Positions 21,969 to 34,606 of a stretch of 64,000 nucleotides of DNA are shown here, one piece after another. This stretch comes from Musa acuminata AAA Group. Taxonomy: Eukaryota; Streptophyta; Magnoliopsida; Zingiberales; Musaceae. Numbering within the stretch: position 1 is the stretch's first letter; each line of letters starts with the position of its first letter. Both the position numbers and the translations under genes were made by a program. The stretch is from the NCBI RefSeq assembly GCF_036884655.1, contig NC_088359.1, positions 18,170,501 through 18,234,500 on the forward strand, written 5' to 3'. The notes beneath the pieces were generated by a model. That model did no database searches, had not been told where the DNA came from, and was given only the letters and a program-made list of their open reading frames with translations.

Positions 21969-23786
21969 TGTAACATCCCTCATTTCTGAATTTTCATATA
22001 AGTTTCTACTTGTAATGTAAGTATCTATTTAAAATTTGATAAAAGAGCCAAAGTATGAATCCGAGAACTTATTTATAAGATTTGGGGGATTTGTTCAAAA
22101 AAAAAAAAATCTGAGGACCTATTTGTAAACCCTGAGGACCTAATCGTAAATATAATAATACAAGGACTAAACTACAAAATGTATAAAATTACAAATTCCA
22201 CCGTTTAAGCCTCTTTGCCTTCGTTCATAAGGAACCAGAGAAGGCAGCTGCGTGGAAGAACAGGAGAAAGAAAGAAGGAAGAAGAGAAGAAAAAGGGGGA
22301 AGAAGAAAAAAAAATTTGGGGCTTTGAGGTTTCTTGCTCAAATCTTCTCATTTAGGGTCATAATTCTCAAAGGAAAGTGTTCTAACCCCATCCTACAGAA
22401 GTATTAGTCTTTGTTCCTATATTGATTCTGAATGATTTATGCTTAGAACCTGATATTTCTCTCTTTGGACATAAAATCAAGAATCTGAAATTTTTTCAGT
22501 AAACTGACCCCTATACACTGTTTCAGCTATAATTTTTAGCACCAAATGTGGATTCAGGCAGGACCTAGCTCGACTCTTATATCTTTCTTTTGACACTAAT
22601 TTTGTAGATTTTGGACACCGAATACTTACCCAAACGTCTGTTTCAAATGAGCCTATAGATGCTGCAGAACAGGGATCAAAATTTCTGACCTTTCGATACT
22701 AAAATACCTATAAGTCTCTATTGGAAATTCTGATTTGTACCAAACTAACTTTGTTCGAAACTAGACTTGTAGACCTTTCTTTTGACATATTGATTAAAAA
22801 TTTGAAATTCGAATGCCTACCCTATTATCTGTTGAATCCGACCCTATGAATTCTGCAAAATAGTGATTTTGTTTTTGACCTTGTGTTACCAAATCAAAGG
22901 TAACTCCTTGTTGGAAACCATGATTCGTACGAAACTTATTTCAACAGAAAATAGATTGATATATCTTTCAACAGTAGCTTTCCTAAGGGTATTGGAGCAT
23001 AAATGATAATCTGAAGTATTTGTTCAATGTGCCTCTTGAATTCTGTCAGAAATTGAGCTTTGGTCGATTTCGCGTATTCTGTTTCATTTGTTTGGAAATA
23101 GATTACATTCAGTCCCCTTCACTCAATTGAGGCTTATGTTAGTGCTTGAATTTTGGTTTGATCTTGTCTGTAAATTATTTACATTCTTGAAACATTTTGT
23201 GTAACTTTTAAGCTATATCGCATTGACACATATAGGCACATGTATATCCCATTATTCTGCATTTGCTTTCGATATGTGCCTATTCTTGTTTCATTCCTTT
23301 GGATATTGAATTCATCTAACCTTCTTATTTGAATTGAGCTATATATGATTGCTTGGAATCCGTTTATACTTTTTCTTTCATTTCATTCCAATCTGAATAC
23401 ATTTGTGAGAGATTGTTGCTTGTATCGTATTGACTTGTAAAGGCACATGTACATTTTATTGTTCCGCGTTTGCTTCCGATATATGCTATTTTTTGTTCAT
23501 ACTGCCTTTTGTACTCTAGTGTTATGGGATAATGTGAACCTTTGCCAGAAATGGTAAAGGGAGTTATGCATAGAGCCTACGATGCTCTGCCGGCCCCTTC
23601 TGACTTCACCTAGACGTGCGTGGATGGAGCTCCCAAACGTGGGAGACTTCTGTCTGGTGGTCATTCAGAAATGGATGAATCACATTCTGTCTGTGGTCCC
23701 ACTACACCTTCTGTATGTTTGATATGATATCCAGAGCTTTGGTTATATGTTTCTGTACATGCTTTGGATAAGAATGATATGAATGC

Positions 23787-23804
23787 AATGTCAAAGACGA
23801 CGTT
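23787..23804. promoter_or_regulatory. Conserved short inverted repeat (J)
   Basis: AATGTC-6 bp-GACGTT, the counterpart of the perfect AACGTC-6 bp-GACGTT in the H and I LTRs, placed beside the minisatellite. A regulatory role is a guess. Confidence 0.45.
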
Positions 23805-23825
23805 TGAGCTTTTGTTTGGTATTTG

Positions 23826-24260
23826 TTATTGATATGCTCCGAAATGTTCCATACGCCGTTGATATGCTCCGGAACATTTCATACGCCACTGATAAGCTCC
23901 GAAACATTTCATTTGTTATTTATATGCTCCGAAATGTTTCATTCATCGTTGATATGCTTCGAAATGTTCCATACGCCGTTGATATGCTCCGGAGCATTTC
24001 ATACGCCATTGATAAGTTCCGAAATGTTTCATTCATTGTTGATATGCTTCAAAATATTCCATATGCCGTTGATATGCTCCGGAACATTTCATACGCTGTT
24101 GATAAGCTCCAAAATGTTTCATTCATTATTGATATGCTTCGAAATGTTCCATACGCCATTGATATACTCCGGAACATTTCATACGTCATTGATAAGCTCC
24201 GAAATGTTACATTTGTTATTGATATGCTCCGAAACATTTCATTCGTTGCTGATATTCTCC
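23826..24260. repeat. 30-bp minisatellite in LTR J
   Basis: About 14 tandem 30-bp units of the type GATATGCTCCGGAACATTTC plus a variable 10-mer (ATACGCCGTT, ATTCATTGTT). Because 30 is a multiple of 3, both strands give spurious repetitive open frames. Confidence 0.92.
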
Positions 24261-25447
24261 AATTACTCTATGCCCCATATGTTATGAACCAAATATGTAT
24301 GATTGAAATGACAATTGTGATTCTGCCCCGAATGATATTACGTCTATGAATTCTTATATTCTGCCTTGCATTTTGAAACTTTATCTCTTTAGAAATTGTC
24401 CTCTTTTGTCACGCCCCTCAAAATATCCATAATTTTTAAAACAATTTCAACACAGACCAATCCATCCAGGATCCAAACTAACGTTTGAGGACACTGAAAA
24501 ACATTCAATCAAATTCACATCCATAAAACCTGTGCATTTTAAAATCATATATCACATCACTCGATAATTCACATTTATGGCAACCCAAGCCAACTTGACA
24601 AACATGAACAACATTTATAAATCCACAAGCTAAATAAATTATACAATCAGAACTCCAACTATTCACCACAAGTTCATATCGTCATAAATTAGACTTAACA
24701 TTCCGAAATTCCAAATAAGAGAGATCTTCTAACACTTTTACACAGTATATCCATTTCGATTCATCGACGACATTTCATTACATACAAAACATACTTATAC
24801 AACAATATCATAATAACCATCCAGACTTGCCCATAATTCTGAATAGCTATCCACTACCTCAGCCCAAATCAACATCTCGAAGAGTGACAAGCTGACCTGA
24901 AAGATTTATATAACAACGGAGTGAGCCAAAAACGGCTCAGCAAGTGACAAAGCATATTCAGAACAAAAGGAACGGTTTCAAACGAGTAAGGTATCATAAT
25001 GCAAGGCAGAATACAAGAATTCTCAAGGATACCATCTCAATAGATACCAAATCATACGTATCATGTCATTCAAACATATTTGATCCATAACGAATGGAGC
25101 ATAGAGTAATTGGAACATATCAATGGCAGATAGGACATTTCAGAACATATCAGCTCATAGCAAATGGAGCATAGAGTAATGGGAGCATATCAATGGCAGA
25201 TAGGACATTTCAGAACATATCAGTTCATAGCAAATGGAGCACAAAATGATTGGAGCATATCAATGGCAGATAGGACATTTCAGAACATATCAGTTCATAG
25301 CAAATGGAGCATAGAGAAATTGGAGCATATCAATGGCGTATGAAATGTTCCGGAGCATATCAACGACATATGAAACATTTCGAAACATATCAATAGTGGA
25401 TGAAACATTTCAGAGCATATCAAAAACAAATATCGTACAGAAGCTCA

Positions 25448-25465
25448 AACGTCGTCTTTGACGTT
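25448..25465. promoter_or_regulatory. Conserved short inverted repeat (I, 3' LTR)
   Basis: AACGTC-GTCTTT-GACGTT, a perfect 6-bp stem with ACGT cores. Identical copies lie at 31059-31076 and in both H LTRs (38768-38785, 44738-44755). Confidence 0.5.
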
Positions 25466-25577
25466 GCAAACATATCAATCTTATCCAAAGCATGTACAGA
25501 AACACATAACCAAAGCTCTGGATATCATATCAAACATATAGAAGGTGTAGTGGGATCTCAATCAGAATGTGATTCAT

Positions 25578-25730
25578 CCAGAATATCCCACATAGCGGGA
25601 CCCCACAAAGCGGGCAAATAAGCGCATACCAGAATATCCCACATAGCGGGACCCCACAAAGCGGGCAAATAAGCGCATACCAGAATATCCCACATAGCGC
25701 GACCCCACAAAGCGGGCAAATCAGCGCATA
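25578..25730. repeat. 51-bp tandem repeat, three units
   Basis: Units start CCAGAATATCCCACATAGC at 25578, 25629 and 25680. The same array is in the other LTR (31189-31341). Confidence 0.9.
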
Positions 25731-26829
25731 CCCTTTACCATTTCTGGCAAAGGTCCAGACAATCCCACACACCAGAGTACAAGAAGGCAGTTTCAACAAT
25801 AAGTAGCATATAACGGAAGCACACGCGGAACAACCAAACGTACATGTGCCTTTTCAAAAGCAATGTGATGCAAGGAACAAATCTATCACAAAAGTATTCA
25901 TTTTAGGAAAGAAAAAGGAAGCAAGAGTGTACAGGGAATCCAATTATAGCTAGCTCAATTCAAATAAGAAGGTTAAACGAATTCAAGTATCAAAGGAATG
26001 GAACAGAGTACACGAAATCGACCAAAGCTCGATTTCTGGCAGAATACAGAAGGCACATTGAACAAATGATTCAAACTATCAATCGTGCTCCAATTTACTC
26101 AGAAATAATCATTGGATTATACTTTCAGATAAGACAGGCTTCATATGAATTGAGCTGTCCAACAGAGAGAGTTACAAATGATTTGGTAAGCAAGAGTCGT
26201 AGAACAAAATCTCTGTTGGCAGAATTCATAATGTCAGATTCAACAGATAACTGGCCAGGTGTTTGGATTCCAAATCTTTCAATCCATATATCAAAGAAAG
26301 GTCTACGAGTCTAGTTTCCAATGAAATCAGTTTTGAACAAATCAGAGTTTCCAACAAAGACTTATAGGCAGCTCGGTATCAAAAGGTCAGAATCTCAGAA
26401 GTTGCACAGATTCGAATCGTTACGTCTAAACAGGAGATATATAAAATGCAAGGCTAGAACAATTCAAAGTTCATCATATTCAAAGCAAATGTAGAGATAA
26501 AAATGACAGTGAGGAACGATCAGGATACTTGCAATAGGAAAGATTAGAAAGCTTGCAATAGAAAAGGTTAGAACACTTGCAATAAGACATATCAGAGCAA
26601 TTATAGGAGAAATGAATAGGGAACTTGCAATAGAAAGGATCGAAACAAGCGGGAAACTTGCCTTTCAAAGATTTCGATCCGAAGATCCAAAGAAGGTGCC
26701 AGCCCAAATCCTTCTACTTTTCCTCCGTGTCCTCTCTCTGTTTCGTTTTGTGCTCTCATTTTCTTCCTTTCTTCGCAACTACACCACGTGTCGAACATCG
26801 AGGCACAGTCACCTGCTCTCTTTTACTCT

Positions 26830-28200
26830 CATTCATTCTTTTTCTTTCCTAAACGCAGCTGCCACAGCCGCCGCCGCTGCCGCTGCCACAATCGCAACCC
26901 CTTCCACCGCACTACCTTCCTTCCTCCCTTCTCTCGTAGACATAACTGCTGCATACGCAGTCGCTGCCGCTGCGGCCGCAATCCCGTCCGCAGCCCCTTT
27001 TTCCCCACTTTCCTTTCTTTTCTTTCCCAGCTGCAACTGCCGCAGTCACAGTCGCAACCATGGCCGCAGCCACCACAGCCGCAGCCTTTTCTTTCTCCCC
27101 TGCTCTATTTCCTCTCCTTCTCTTCCAGCTTCAGCTGCCACTGCCACAGCTGCCTCTCCTTCTACTCTTCCTCTCTTCTTCCCTTTTTACTTTCTCTTCT
27201 TCTTCCTTTCCTTCTCTTCTTTCCCAGCTGCACTGCTGCAGTCGCAGCCTCAGCCATGGCCACAGCCTCTTCTTCCTCCCCTGCTCATCTTCCTCTCCTT
27301 CTTCTCTTCCAACTGCAGCTGCCATCGCCGCAGCCGCAGCCCCTTCTTTCCCTTCTCTTCTTCCTCTCCTTCCCTTCTCTTCCTTCCTCTTACTCTTTCC
27401 CTGCCATAGCTGCAGCTGCCACAGCCGCAGCCGCAGCCGCAGCTACTTCTTTCCCTTCTCCTCTTCCTTCTCCTTCCTTTCTTCTTCTTCTCTTCTTCTC
27501 CTTCCTCCCCTTCTTCTTCCCGGCGTCACACACACCCTCTCCTCTGTTTCCTCTGCAGGGAACAGAGGTATCACAACCTCTTCTCCTGCTTCCCCTTCTC
27601 CTTCTCTTCCTCTTCTTCTTCTTCTGCTCTTCTCCTACTCGACACCCCACACGTCTCCTCTGTTTCCACCTGCAGGAAACAGAGGTGCTGCAGCCCTAGC
27701 TGCTGCCACCTCTCGCTCCACTCCGTCTTCCCTCTCTTTTCCCTCTTCTTCTCCTTCTCTTCTTCTCCTCTTCCCTTTTCCTCCCCAAGGCCACACACCT
27801 CCTCGCTGCAGCCTTGCTGCAGCCTTGCCGCAGCTATCCTCCTCTCTTCTTCTTCTTCTTCTTCTTCTCTTCCCTTTTCCTCCCCAACGCCACACACCTC
27901 CTCGCTGCAGCCTTGCCGCAGCTATCCTCCTCTCTTCTTCTTCTTCTTCTTCTTCTTCTTCCCTTTTTCATCCTCAACGCCCCGCACATCCTCTCCTCTG
28001 TTTCCACCTGCGGGAAACAGAGATGCTGCAGCCCTAGCTGCTGCAGCTGCCTCTCTTTCTCCTCTCCATCTTCCCTCTCTTCTACTTCTTCTTTTCTTCT
28101 CTTCTCCCTCTTCTTCCTCTCTTCTTTTCCCTCTTCTTCTCTTCTCCCTCTACTTCTCTTCTTCTTCTCCCCACGCCCCACTGCTTTTCTCTGTTTCTCG
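26830..28200. repeat. Low-complexity pyrimidine/purine domain, element I 3' LTR
   Basis: CTTCTT, CTCTTCC and GCAGCTGCC-type simple repeats dominate the plus strand for nearly 1.4 kb. Overlapping open frames occur in several frames on both strands, as expected from stop-poor composition: Ala/Ser/Leu/Phe-rich on plus, Glu/Lys/Arg-rich on minus. In the sense strand of the element it is purine-rich. Confidence 0.9.
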
Positions 28201-28376
28201 AAGAAACAGAGAGAGCGTGGGAGGCGGTGGGATAAAACCGAAGTTTTCGGTTTTTTTTTATTTTCTTCTTTTTACAACTTAACAATTTAGTCCTTGAAAT
28301 TTCCATATTTACATATAGGTCCTCCGATTTATAAATAAATCTTTATTAATAATTTATAAAAGTGAGGGATATTACA

Positions 28377-28389
28377 CTCTCCCCTCCTT
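28377..28389 (-). other. Polypurine tract, element I
   Basis: Reverse-strand AAGGAGGGGAGAG abuts the 3' LTR end (28376). Confidence 0.8.
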
Positions 28390-30001
28390 AAAAGAAAATT
28401 TAGTCCTCTAAATTAATCATAGCTCAATCGATGAAAAGATGAGGATTATGATATCTTTATTTCCTCCTCCTGCTCTTAAATAGTTTCATCAATACAATAC
28501 AATTACATAGTTATCCACGAGTGACCGAAATATTCCCCTCCTTGATCCTCAATAGACGGTAACCCGACCTTCAATCAATTTCTAAAAATACTTGCGCACC
28601 CTACAGTTAATCAAGCAAGTCGTTACTTCAGGAAATACTCATTTTTTATGGTCACCTGATTCAATTGTCTATAATCATTACAAAGCTTCAATGTTCCATA
28701 CATCTTTTTAACTAACACCGGAGCACCCCATGATGAAATATTAAGCCAAATAAAATCCTAATTTAATAATCCTTGTAGTTGCTTTTCCAATTCCACTTAC
28801 TCAAATGATATCTTTCTGTAGAGAGGCTTAGATATTGGGATTGTCCCAAGGACCAGATCAAAAGCAAGATCACATTTGGAGATAATCCAAACAAGTCATC
28901 CTGGGATACATTAGGCAAGGAGATAAATAATGTCCAATACTCTCAAAATAAAAGATCGACTGATCAAATATGCAAAAAGTGATCATTGGTTATATACCAA
29001 TCCATATTGGTATGATAAGAAGATAGCCAATCCATACCAAGTATAATATCATAACTCCAAATCTCTAGGAGAACTAAATCAGCAAAAGTTCAAGTTCTCC
29101 AACAAAAATCAGACAAGAGAACCAGATTTAAGTTCGTTATCAAAGAATCTCCAATGATTGTACTTACATATAGCACATAATGTAGTGGTCTAGGTTGAAT
29201 ACCCAAGTGATAGGCAAAATATTCCGAATCAAATCATAGATGGGACCCATGGTCAAACAAATATTTGCATTCTTTCATAAACATGCATAATACCTTTGAC
29301 CACTAATTCATAAGTTTCAGAATCATATTCAGTGATAGCATACACTCTAACATGGGCTGATGATTTATGAGGCAGTGACTCTTTCTTATTGTTCAAAGGG
29401 CAGTCTTTTATTTTATGATCCAACTTTCTACAAGCAAAATAGACTCCAATCACCCGAAACACAAATTTATTTCATAATTTAACTTATAATTCACACGTGA
29501 TTGAGTCTTTTGTGGTGACTTTCTTTTTCAAATCCAAAGGTCTTGACCCTCTTGTTATTACTTTCTAATTCATTTCCAATCATATTTTTATTGCTAAACT
29601 TATCCTTATCATTCTTGCCACATATCTCCAAAAATTCTTTTCATTGTTGCCAATAATAATCAGCCTCTACTTCCAATATAAGGTAGCAAAAGAAATCTTT
29701 TGATCATTAGAACAATTTTGTATATCAAACATCTTCTCCATTTGCATCATCCATTTTTCTACCACCAATGAAATTAGGTTCATCATGCTTCTGCTACGCC
29801 ACTCTGATTGAATATCCCCGATCAATCCTTTCATTCCCCTTAATTAATCAGAAACAAATGAAATAGGAGGACCAAATGTCCTCATCATCCTAGATTCCTA
29901 AAATGCACCAAAGAAAAATTTCCACTAATCACTAAAGTTCATTAGACCTCAATATATTTTGCATGTCAACATATCAAAAATTTCAGTAATCCTCAAACAA
30001 T
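28390..30001 (-). pseudogene. Element I internal remnant (RT scraps, gag zinc finger)
   Basis: The minus strand has two recognisable scraps. About 28455-28860 matches the RT N-terminal part and fragments of the RT core of element H, with the middle of RT deleted. 29253-29462 encodes a degenerate zinc knuckle (VYFACRKLDHKIKDC), where the first Cys is Tyr, as in H. There is no protease DTG, no complete RT, no RNase H and no integrase. It is a deletion derivative. Confidence 0.85.
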
Positions 30002-30013
30002 GCTCTGATACCA
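30002..30013 (-). other. Primer-binding site, tRNA-iMet type (I)
   Basis: TGGTATCAGAGC on the minus strand, four bases from the 5' LTR that starts at 30018. Confidence 0.88.
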
Positions 30014-30017
30014 CCTC

Positions 30018-33000
30018 TGTCACGCCCCTCAAAATATCCATAATTTTTAAAACAATTTCAACACAGACCAATCCATCCAGGATCCAAACTAACGTTTGAG
30101 GACACTGAAAAACATTCAATCAAATTCACATCCATAAAACCTGTGCATTTTAAAATCATATATCACATCACTCGATAATTCACATTTATGGCAACCCAAG
30201 CCAACTTGACAAACATGAACAACATTTATAAATCCACAAGCTAAATAAATTATACAATCAGAACTCCAACTATTCACCACAAGTTCATATCGTCATAAAT
30301 TAGACTTAACATTCCGAAATTCCAAATAAGAGAGATCTTCTAACACTTTTACACAGTATATCCATTTCGATTCATCGACGACATTTCATTACATACAAAA
30401 CATACTTATACAACAATATCATAATAACCATCCAGACTTGCCCATAATTCTTAATAGCTATCCACTGCCTCAGCCCAAATCAACATCTCGAAGAGTGACA
30501 AGCTGACCTGAAAGATTTATATAACAACGGAGTGAGCCAAAAACGGCTCAGCAAGTGACAAAGCATATTCAGAACAAAAGGAACGGTTTCAAACGAGTAA
30601 GGTATCATAATGCAAGGCAGAATACAAGAATTCTCAAGGATACCATCTCAATAGATACCAAATCATACGTATCATGTCATTCAAACATATTTGATCCATA
30701 ACGAATGGAGCATAGAGTAATTGGAACATATCAATGGCAGATAGGACATTTCAGAACATATCAGCTCATAGCAAATGGAGCATAGAGTAATGGGAGCATA
30801 TCAATGGCAGATAGGACATTTCAGAACATATCAGTTCATAGCAAATGGAGCACAAAATGATTGGAGCATATCAATGGCAGATAGGACATTTCAGAACATA
30901 TCAGTTCATAGCAAATGGAGCATAGAGAAATTGGAGCATATCAATGGCGTATGAAATGTTCCGGAGCATATCAACGACATATGAAACATTTCGAAACATA
31001 TCAATAGTGGATGAAACATTTCAGAGCATATCAAAAACAAATATCGTACAGAAGCTCAAACGTCGTCTTTGACGTTGCAAACATATCAATCTTATCCAAA
31101 GCATGTACAGAAACACATAACCAAAGCTCTGGATATCATATCAAACATATAGAAGGTGTAGTGGGATCTCAATCAGAATGTGATTCATCCAGAATATCCC
31201 ACATAGCGGGACCCCACAAAGCGGGCAAATAAGCGCATACCAGAATATCCCACATAGTGGGACCCCACAAAGCGGGCAAATAAGCGCATACCAGAATATC
31301 CCACATAGCGCGACCCCACAAAGCAGGCAAATCAGCGCATACCCTTTACCATTTCTGGCAAAGGTCCAGACAATCCCACACACCAGAGTACAAGAAGGCA
31401 GTTTCAACAATAAGTAGCATATAACGGAAGCACACGCGGAACAACCAAACGTACATGTGCCTTTTCAAAAGCAATGTGATGCAAGGAACAAATCTATCAC
31501 AAAAGTATTCATTTTAGGAAAGAAAAAGGAAGCAAGAGTGTACAGGGAATCCAATTATAGCTAGCTCAATTCAAATAAGAAGGTTAAACGAATTCAAGTA
31601 TCAAAGGAATGGAACAGAGTACACGAAATCGACCAAAGCTCGATTTCTGGCAGAATACAGAAGGCACATTGAACAAATGATTCAAACTATCAATCGTGCT
31701 CCAATTTACTCAGAAATAATCATTGGATTATACTTTCAGATAAGACAGGCTTCATATGAATTGAGCTGTCCAACAGAGAGAGTTACAAATGATTTGGTAA
31801 GCAAGAGTCGTAGAACAAAATCTCTGTTGGCAGAATTCATAATGTCAGATTCAACAGATAACTGGCCAGGTGTTTGGATTCCAAATCTTTCAATCCATAT
31901 ATCAAAGAAAGGTCTACGAGTCTAGTTTCCAATGAAATCAGTTTTGAACAAATCAGAGTTTCCAACAAAGACTTATAGGCAGCTCGGTATCAAAAGGTCA
32001 GAATCTCAGAAGTTGCACAGATTCGAATCGTTACGTCTAAACAGGAGATATATAAAATGCAAGGCTAGAACAATTCAAATCATATTCAAAGCAAATGTAG
32101 AGATAAAAATGGCAGTGAGGAACGATCAGGATACTTGCAATAGGAAAGATTAGAAAGCTTGCAATAGAAAAGGTTAGAACACTTGCAATAAGACATATCA
32201 GAGCAATTATAGGAGAAATGAATAGGGAACTTGCAATAGAAAGGATCGAAACAAGCGGGAAACTTGCCTTTCAAAGATTTCGATCCGAAGATCCAAAGAA
32301 GGTGTCAGCCCAAATCCTTCTACTTTTCCTCCGTGTCCTCTCTCTGTTTCGTTTTGTGCTCTCATTTTCTTCCTTTCTTCGCAACTACACCACGTGTCGA
32401 ACATCGAGGCACAGTCACCTGCTCTCTTTTACTCTCATTCATTCTTTTTCTTTCCTAAACGCAGCTGCCACAGCCGCCGCCGCTGCCGCTGCCACAATCG
32501 CAACCCCTTCCACCGCACTACCTTCCTTCCTCTCTTCTCTCGTAGACATAACTGCTGCATACGCAGTCGCTGCCGCTGCGGCCGCAATCCCGTCCGCAGC
32601 CCCTTTTTCCCCACTTTCCTTTCTTTTCTTTCCCAGCTGCAACTGCCGCAGTCACAGTCGCAACCATGGCCGCAGCCACCACAGCCGCAGCCTTTTCTTT
32701 CTCCCCTGCTCTATTTCCTCTCCTCTCTTCCAGCTGCAGCTGCCACTGCCACAGCTGCCTCTCCTTCTACTCTTCCTCTCTTCTTCCCTTTTTACTTTCT
32801 CTTCTTCTTCCTTTCCTTCTCTTCTTTCCCAGCTGCACTGCTGCAGTCGCAGCCTCAGCCATGGCCACAGCCTCTTCTTCCTCCCCTGCTCATCTTCCTC
32901 TCCTTCTTCTCTTCCAACTGCAGCTGCCATCGCCGCAGCCGCAGCCCCTTCTTTCCCTTCTCTTCTTCCTCTCCTTCCCTTCTCTTCCTTCCTCTTACTC

Positions 33001-33972
33001 TTTCCCTGCCATAGCTGCAGCTGCCACAGCCGCAGCCGCAGCTACTTCTTTCCCTTCTCCTCTTCCTTCTCCTTCCTTTCTTCTTCTTCTCTTCTTCTCC
33101 TTCCTCCCCTTCTTCTTCCCGGCGTCACACACACCCTCTCCTCTGTTTCCTCTGCAGGGAACAGAGGTATCACAACCTCTTCTCCTGCTTCCCCTTCTCC
33201 TTCTCTTCCTCTTCTTCTTCTTCTGCTCTTCTCCTACTCGACACCCCACACGTCTCCTCTGTTTCCACCTGCAGGAAACAGAGGTGCTGCAGCCCTAGCT
33301 GCTGCCACCTCTCGCTCCACTCCGTCTTCCCTCTCTTTTCCCTCTTCTTCTCCTTCTCTTCTTCTCCTCTTCCCTTTTCCTCCCCAAGGCCACACACCTC
33401 CTCGCTGCAGCCTTGCTGCAGCCTTGCCGCAGCTATCCTCCTCTCTTCTTCTTCTTCTTCTTCTTCTTCTCTTCCCTTTTCCTCCCCAACGCCACACACC
33501 TCCTCGCTGCAGCCTTGCCGCAGCTATCCTCCTCTCTTCTTCTTCTTCTTCTTCTTCCCTTTTTCATCCTCAACGCCCCGCACATCCTCTCCTCTGTTTC
33601 CACCTGCGGGAAACAGAGATGCTGCAGCCCTAGCTGCTGCAGCTGCCTCTCTTTCTCCTCTCCATCTTCCCTCTCTTCTACTTCTTCTTTTCTTCTCTTC
33701 TCCCTCTTCTTCCTCTCTTCTTTTCCCTCTTCTTCTCTTCTCCCTCTACTTCTCTTCTTCTTCTCCCCACGCCCCACTGCTTTTCTCTGTTTCTCGAAGA
33801 AACAGAGAGAGCGTGGGAGGCGGTGGGATAAAACCGAAGTTTTCGGTTTTTTTTTATTTTCTTCTTTTTACAACTTAACAATTTAGTCCTTGAAATTTCC
33901 ATATTTACATATAGGTCCTCCGATTTATAAATAAATCTTTATTAATAATTTATAAAAGTGAGGGATATTACA
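30018..33972 (-). repeat. Element I 5' LTR
   Basis: 3955 bp, nearly identical to 24407-28376. Differences include a 6-bp indel near 32078 and small changes in the CTT-rich runs. The low-complexity domain is at about 32440-33800 and produces a spurious 471-codon plus-strand frame (32218-33633). Confidence 0.95.
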
Positions 33973-33977
33973 TCTTT

Positions 33978-34606
33978 TGACATGGATATGTTAGTCACTT
34001 GCTGAGCTTTATATGCTCACCCCATTGTTGTATAAATTTTTCAGGATAGCTTGTCGCTTGCTTAAATGTTAAGATTGGGCTGAGGCTGTGGAAAGCTAAA
34101 AGATTTTGGGCAGATCTTTATTAGTATATATGTTTTTGTTGTATAAGCACATGCTGCATCTAATGAAATGTTGACGATGAATGTAAACTTGTGGATTTTG
34201 TATAAGTTTAAAGGACCTCTAATGTTTAAGATTCTGGAATGTTAAGTTTAATTCGTGTAACGATATGAAAACACTTGTGAATTTATGTTGTGGTTATTAT
34301 TTTGGTGAGTTGGGTTCAGATTTTATGAATCATCAAGCGATGTGTTATATGTTTATGAACTGAACAGGGTTTATAAATTTGTGAATTTATGTTGTGGTTA
34401 TTATTTTGGTGAGTTGGGTTCAGATTTTATGAATCATCAAGCGATGTGTTGTATATTTATGAACTGCACAGGGTTTATAAATTGATAGATTATAGAGGTG
34501 AAATTTTGATCTGAATGTTTTCTTAGTGACCTCAAATGTGTGTTTGGATCCTGGATGGATTTGTGTTAAAAATTTTAATATTATCGATATTTTGAGGGGC
34601 GTGACA
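33978..34606 (+). repeat. Solo LTR J, part 2
   Basis: Continues 24406 after element I and ends TTTTGAGGGGCGTGACA at 34606, the inverse of the TGTCACGCCCCTC ends of H and I. Confidence 0.92.
34277..34484. repeat. 104-bp tandem duplication in LTR J
   Basis: GTGAATTTATGTTGTGGTTA starts at 34277 and again at 34381, and the two copies are nearly identical to the AGGGTTTATAAATT segment. Confidence 0.85.

Larger units (their letters stand above)
21969..24406 (+). repeat. Solo LTR J, part 1
   Basis: This starts TGTAACATCCCTCATTTC and is related to the LTRs of element H but lies in the opposite orientation. The full LTR is about 3067 bp (21969-24406 plus 33978-34606), with no internal region. The flanks are CTTGT (21964-21968) and CTTGC (34607-34611), a 5-bp target duplication with one mismatch, inside the integrase of K. 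It contains the 30-bp minisatellite and was later split by element I. Nothing in it codes. Confidence 0.9.
24407..28376 (-). repeat. Element I 3' LTR
   Basis: From TGTCACGCCCCTCAAAATAT to GAGGGATATTACA. It has a degenerate 30-bp-like repeat zone (about 25080-25430), a 51-bp triple repeat (25578-25730) and a 1.4-kb pyrimidine-rich domain on the plus strand, purine-rich in sense (about 26830-28200). The long open frames in that domain are compositional, not genes. Confidence 0.95.
24407..33972 (-). mobile_element. Element I, large-LTR Ty3/Gypsy derivative, nested in LTR J
   Basis: A 9566-bp element on the minus strand with target duplication TCTTT (24402-24406 and 33973-33977). LTRs of 3970 and 3955 bp are nearly identical; in the first ~1 kb I found only about two substitutions. 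The internal region is just 1641 bp (28377-30017), with a tRNA-iMet PBS, a PPT, and scraps of a gag zinc finger and RT. Internal sequence matches element H. It cannot code for its own transposition, yet its LTRs say it moved recently. It is probably a non-autonomous member of the H family. Confidence 0.95.

Noticed and set aside
23783..24349. 188-codon repetitive protein with MLRNVPYAVD-like units (also 38045-38749, 43953-44719)
   Set aside because: It is a reading of the 30-bp minisatellite; 30 is divisible by three, and similar frames appear on both strands. No start context or flanking gene supports it.
26612..28290. Long open frames of 265-325 codons (and 471 codons at 32218-33633) rich in Ala, Ser, Leu, Phe or Glu, Lys, Arg
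   Set aside because: They overlap in several frames on both strands of a low-complexity CT/GCN domain inside the element I LTRs; low stop density explains them and no domain is visible.
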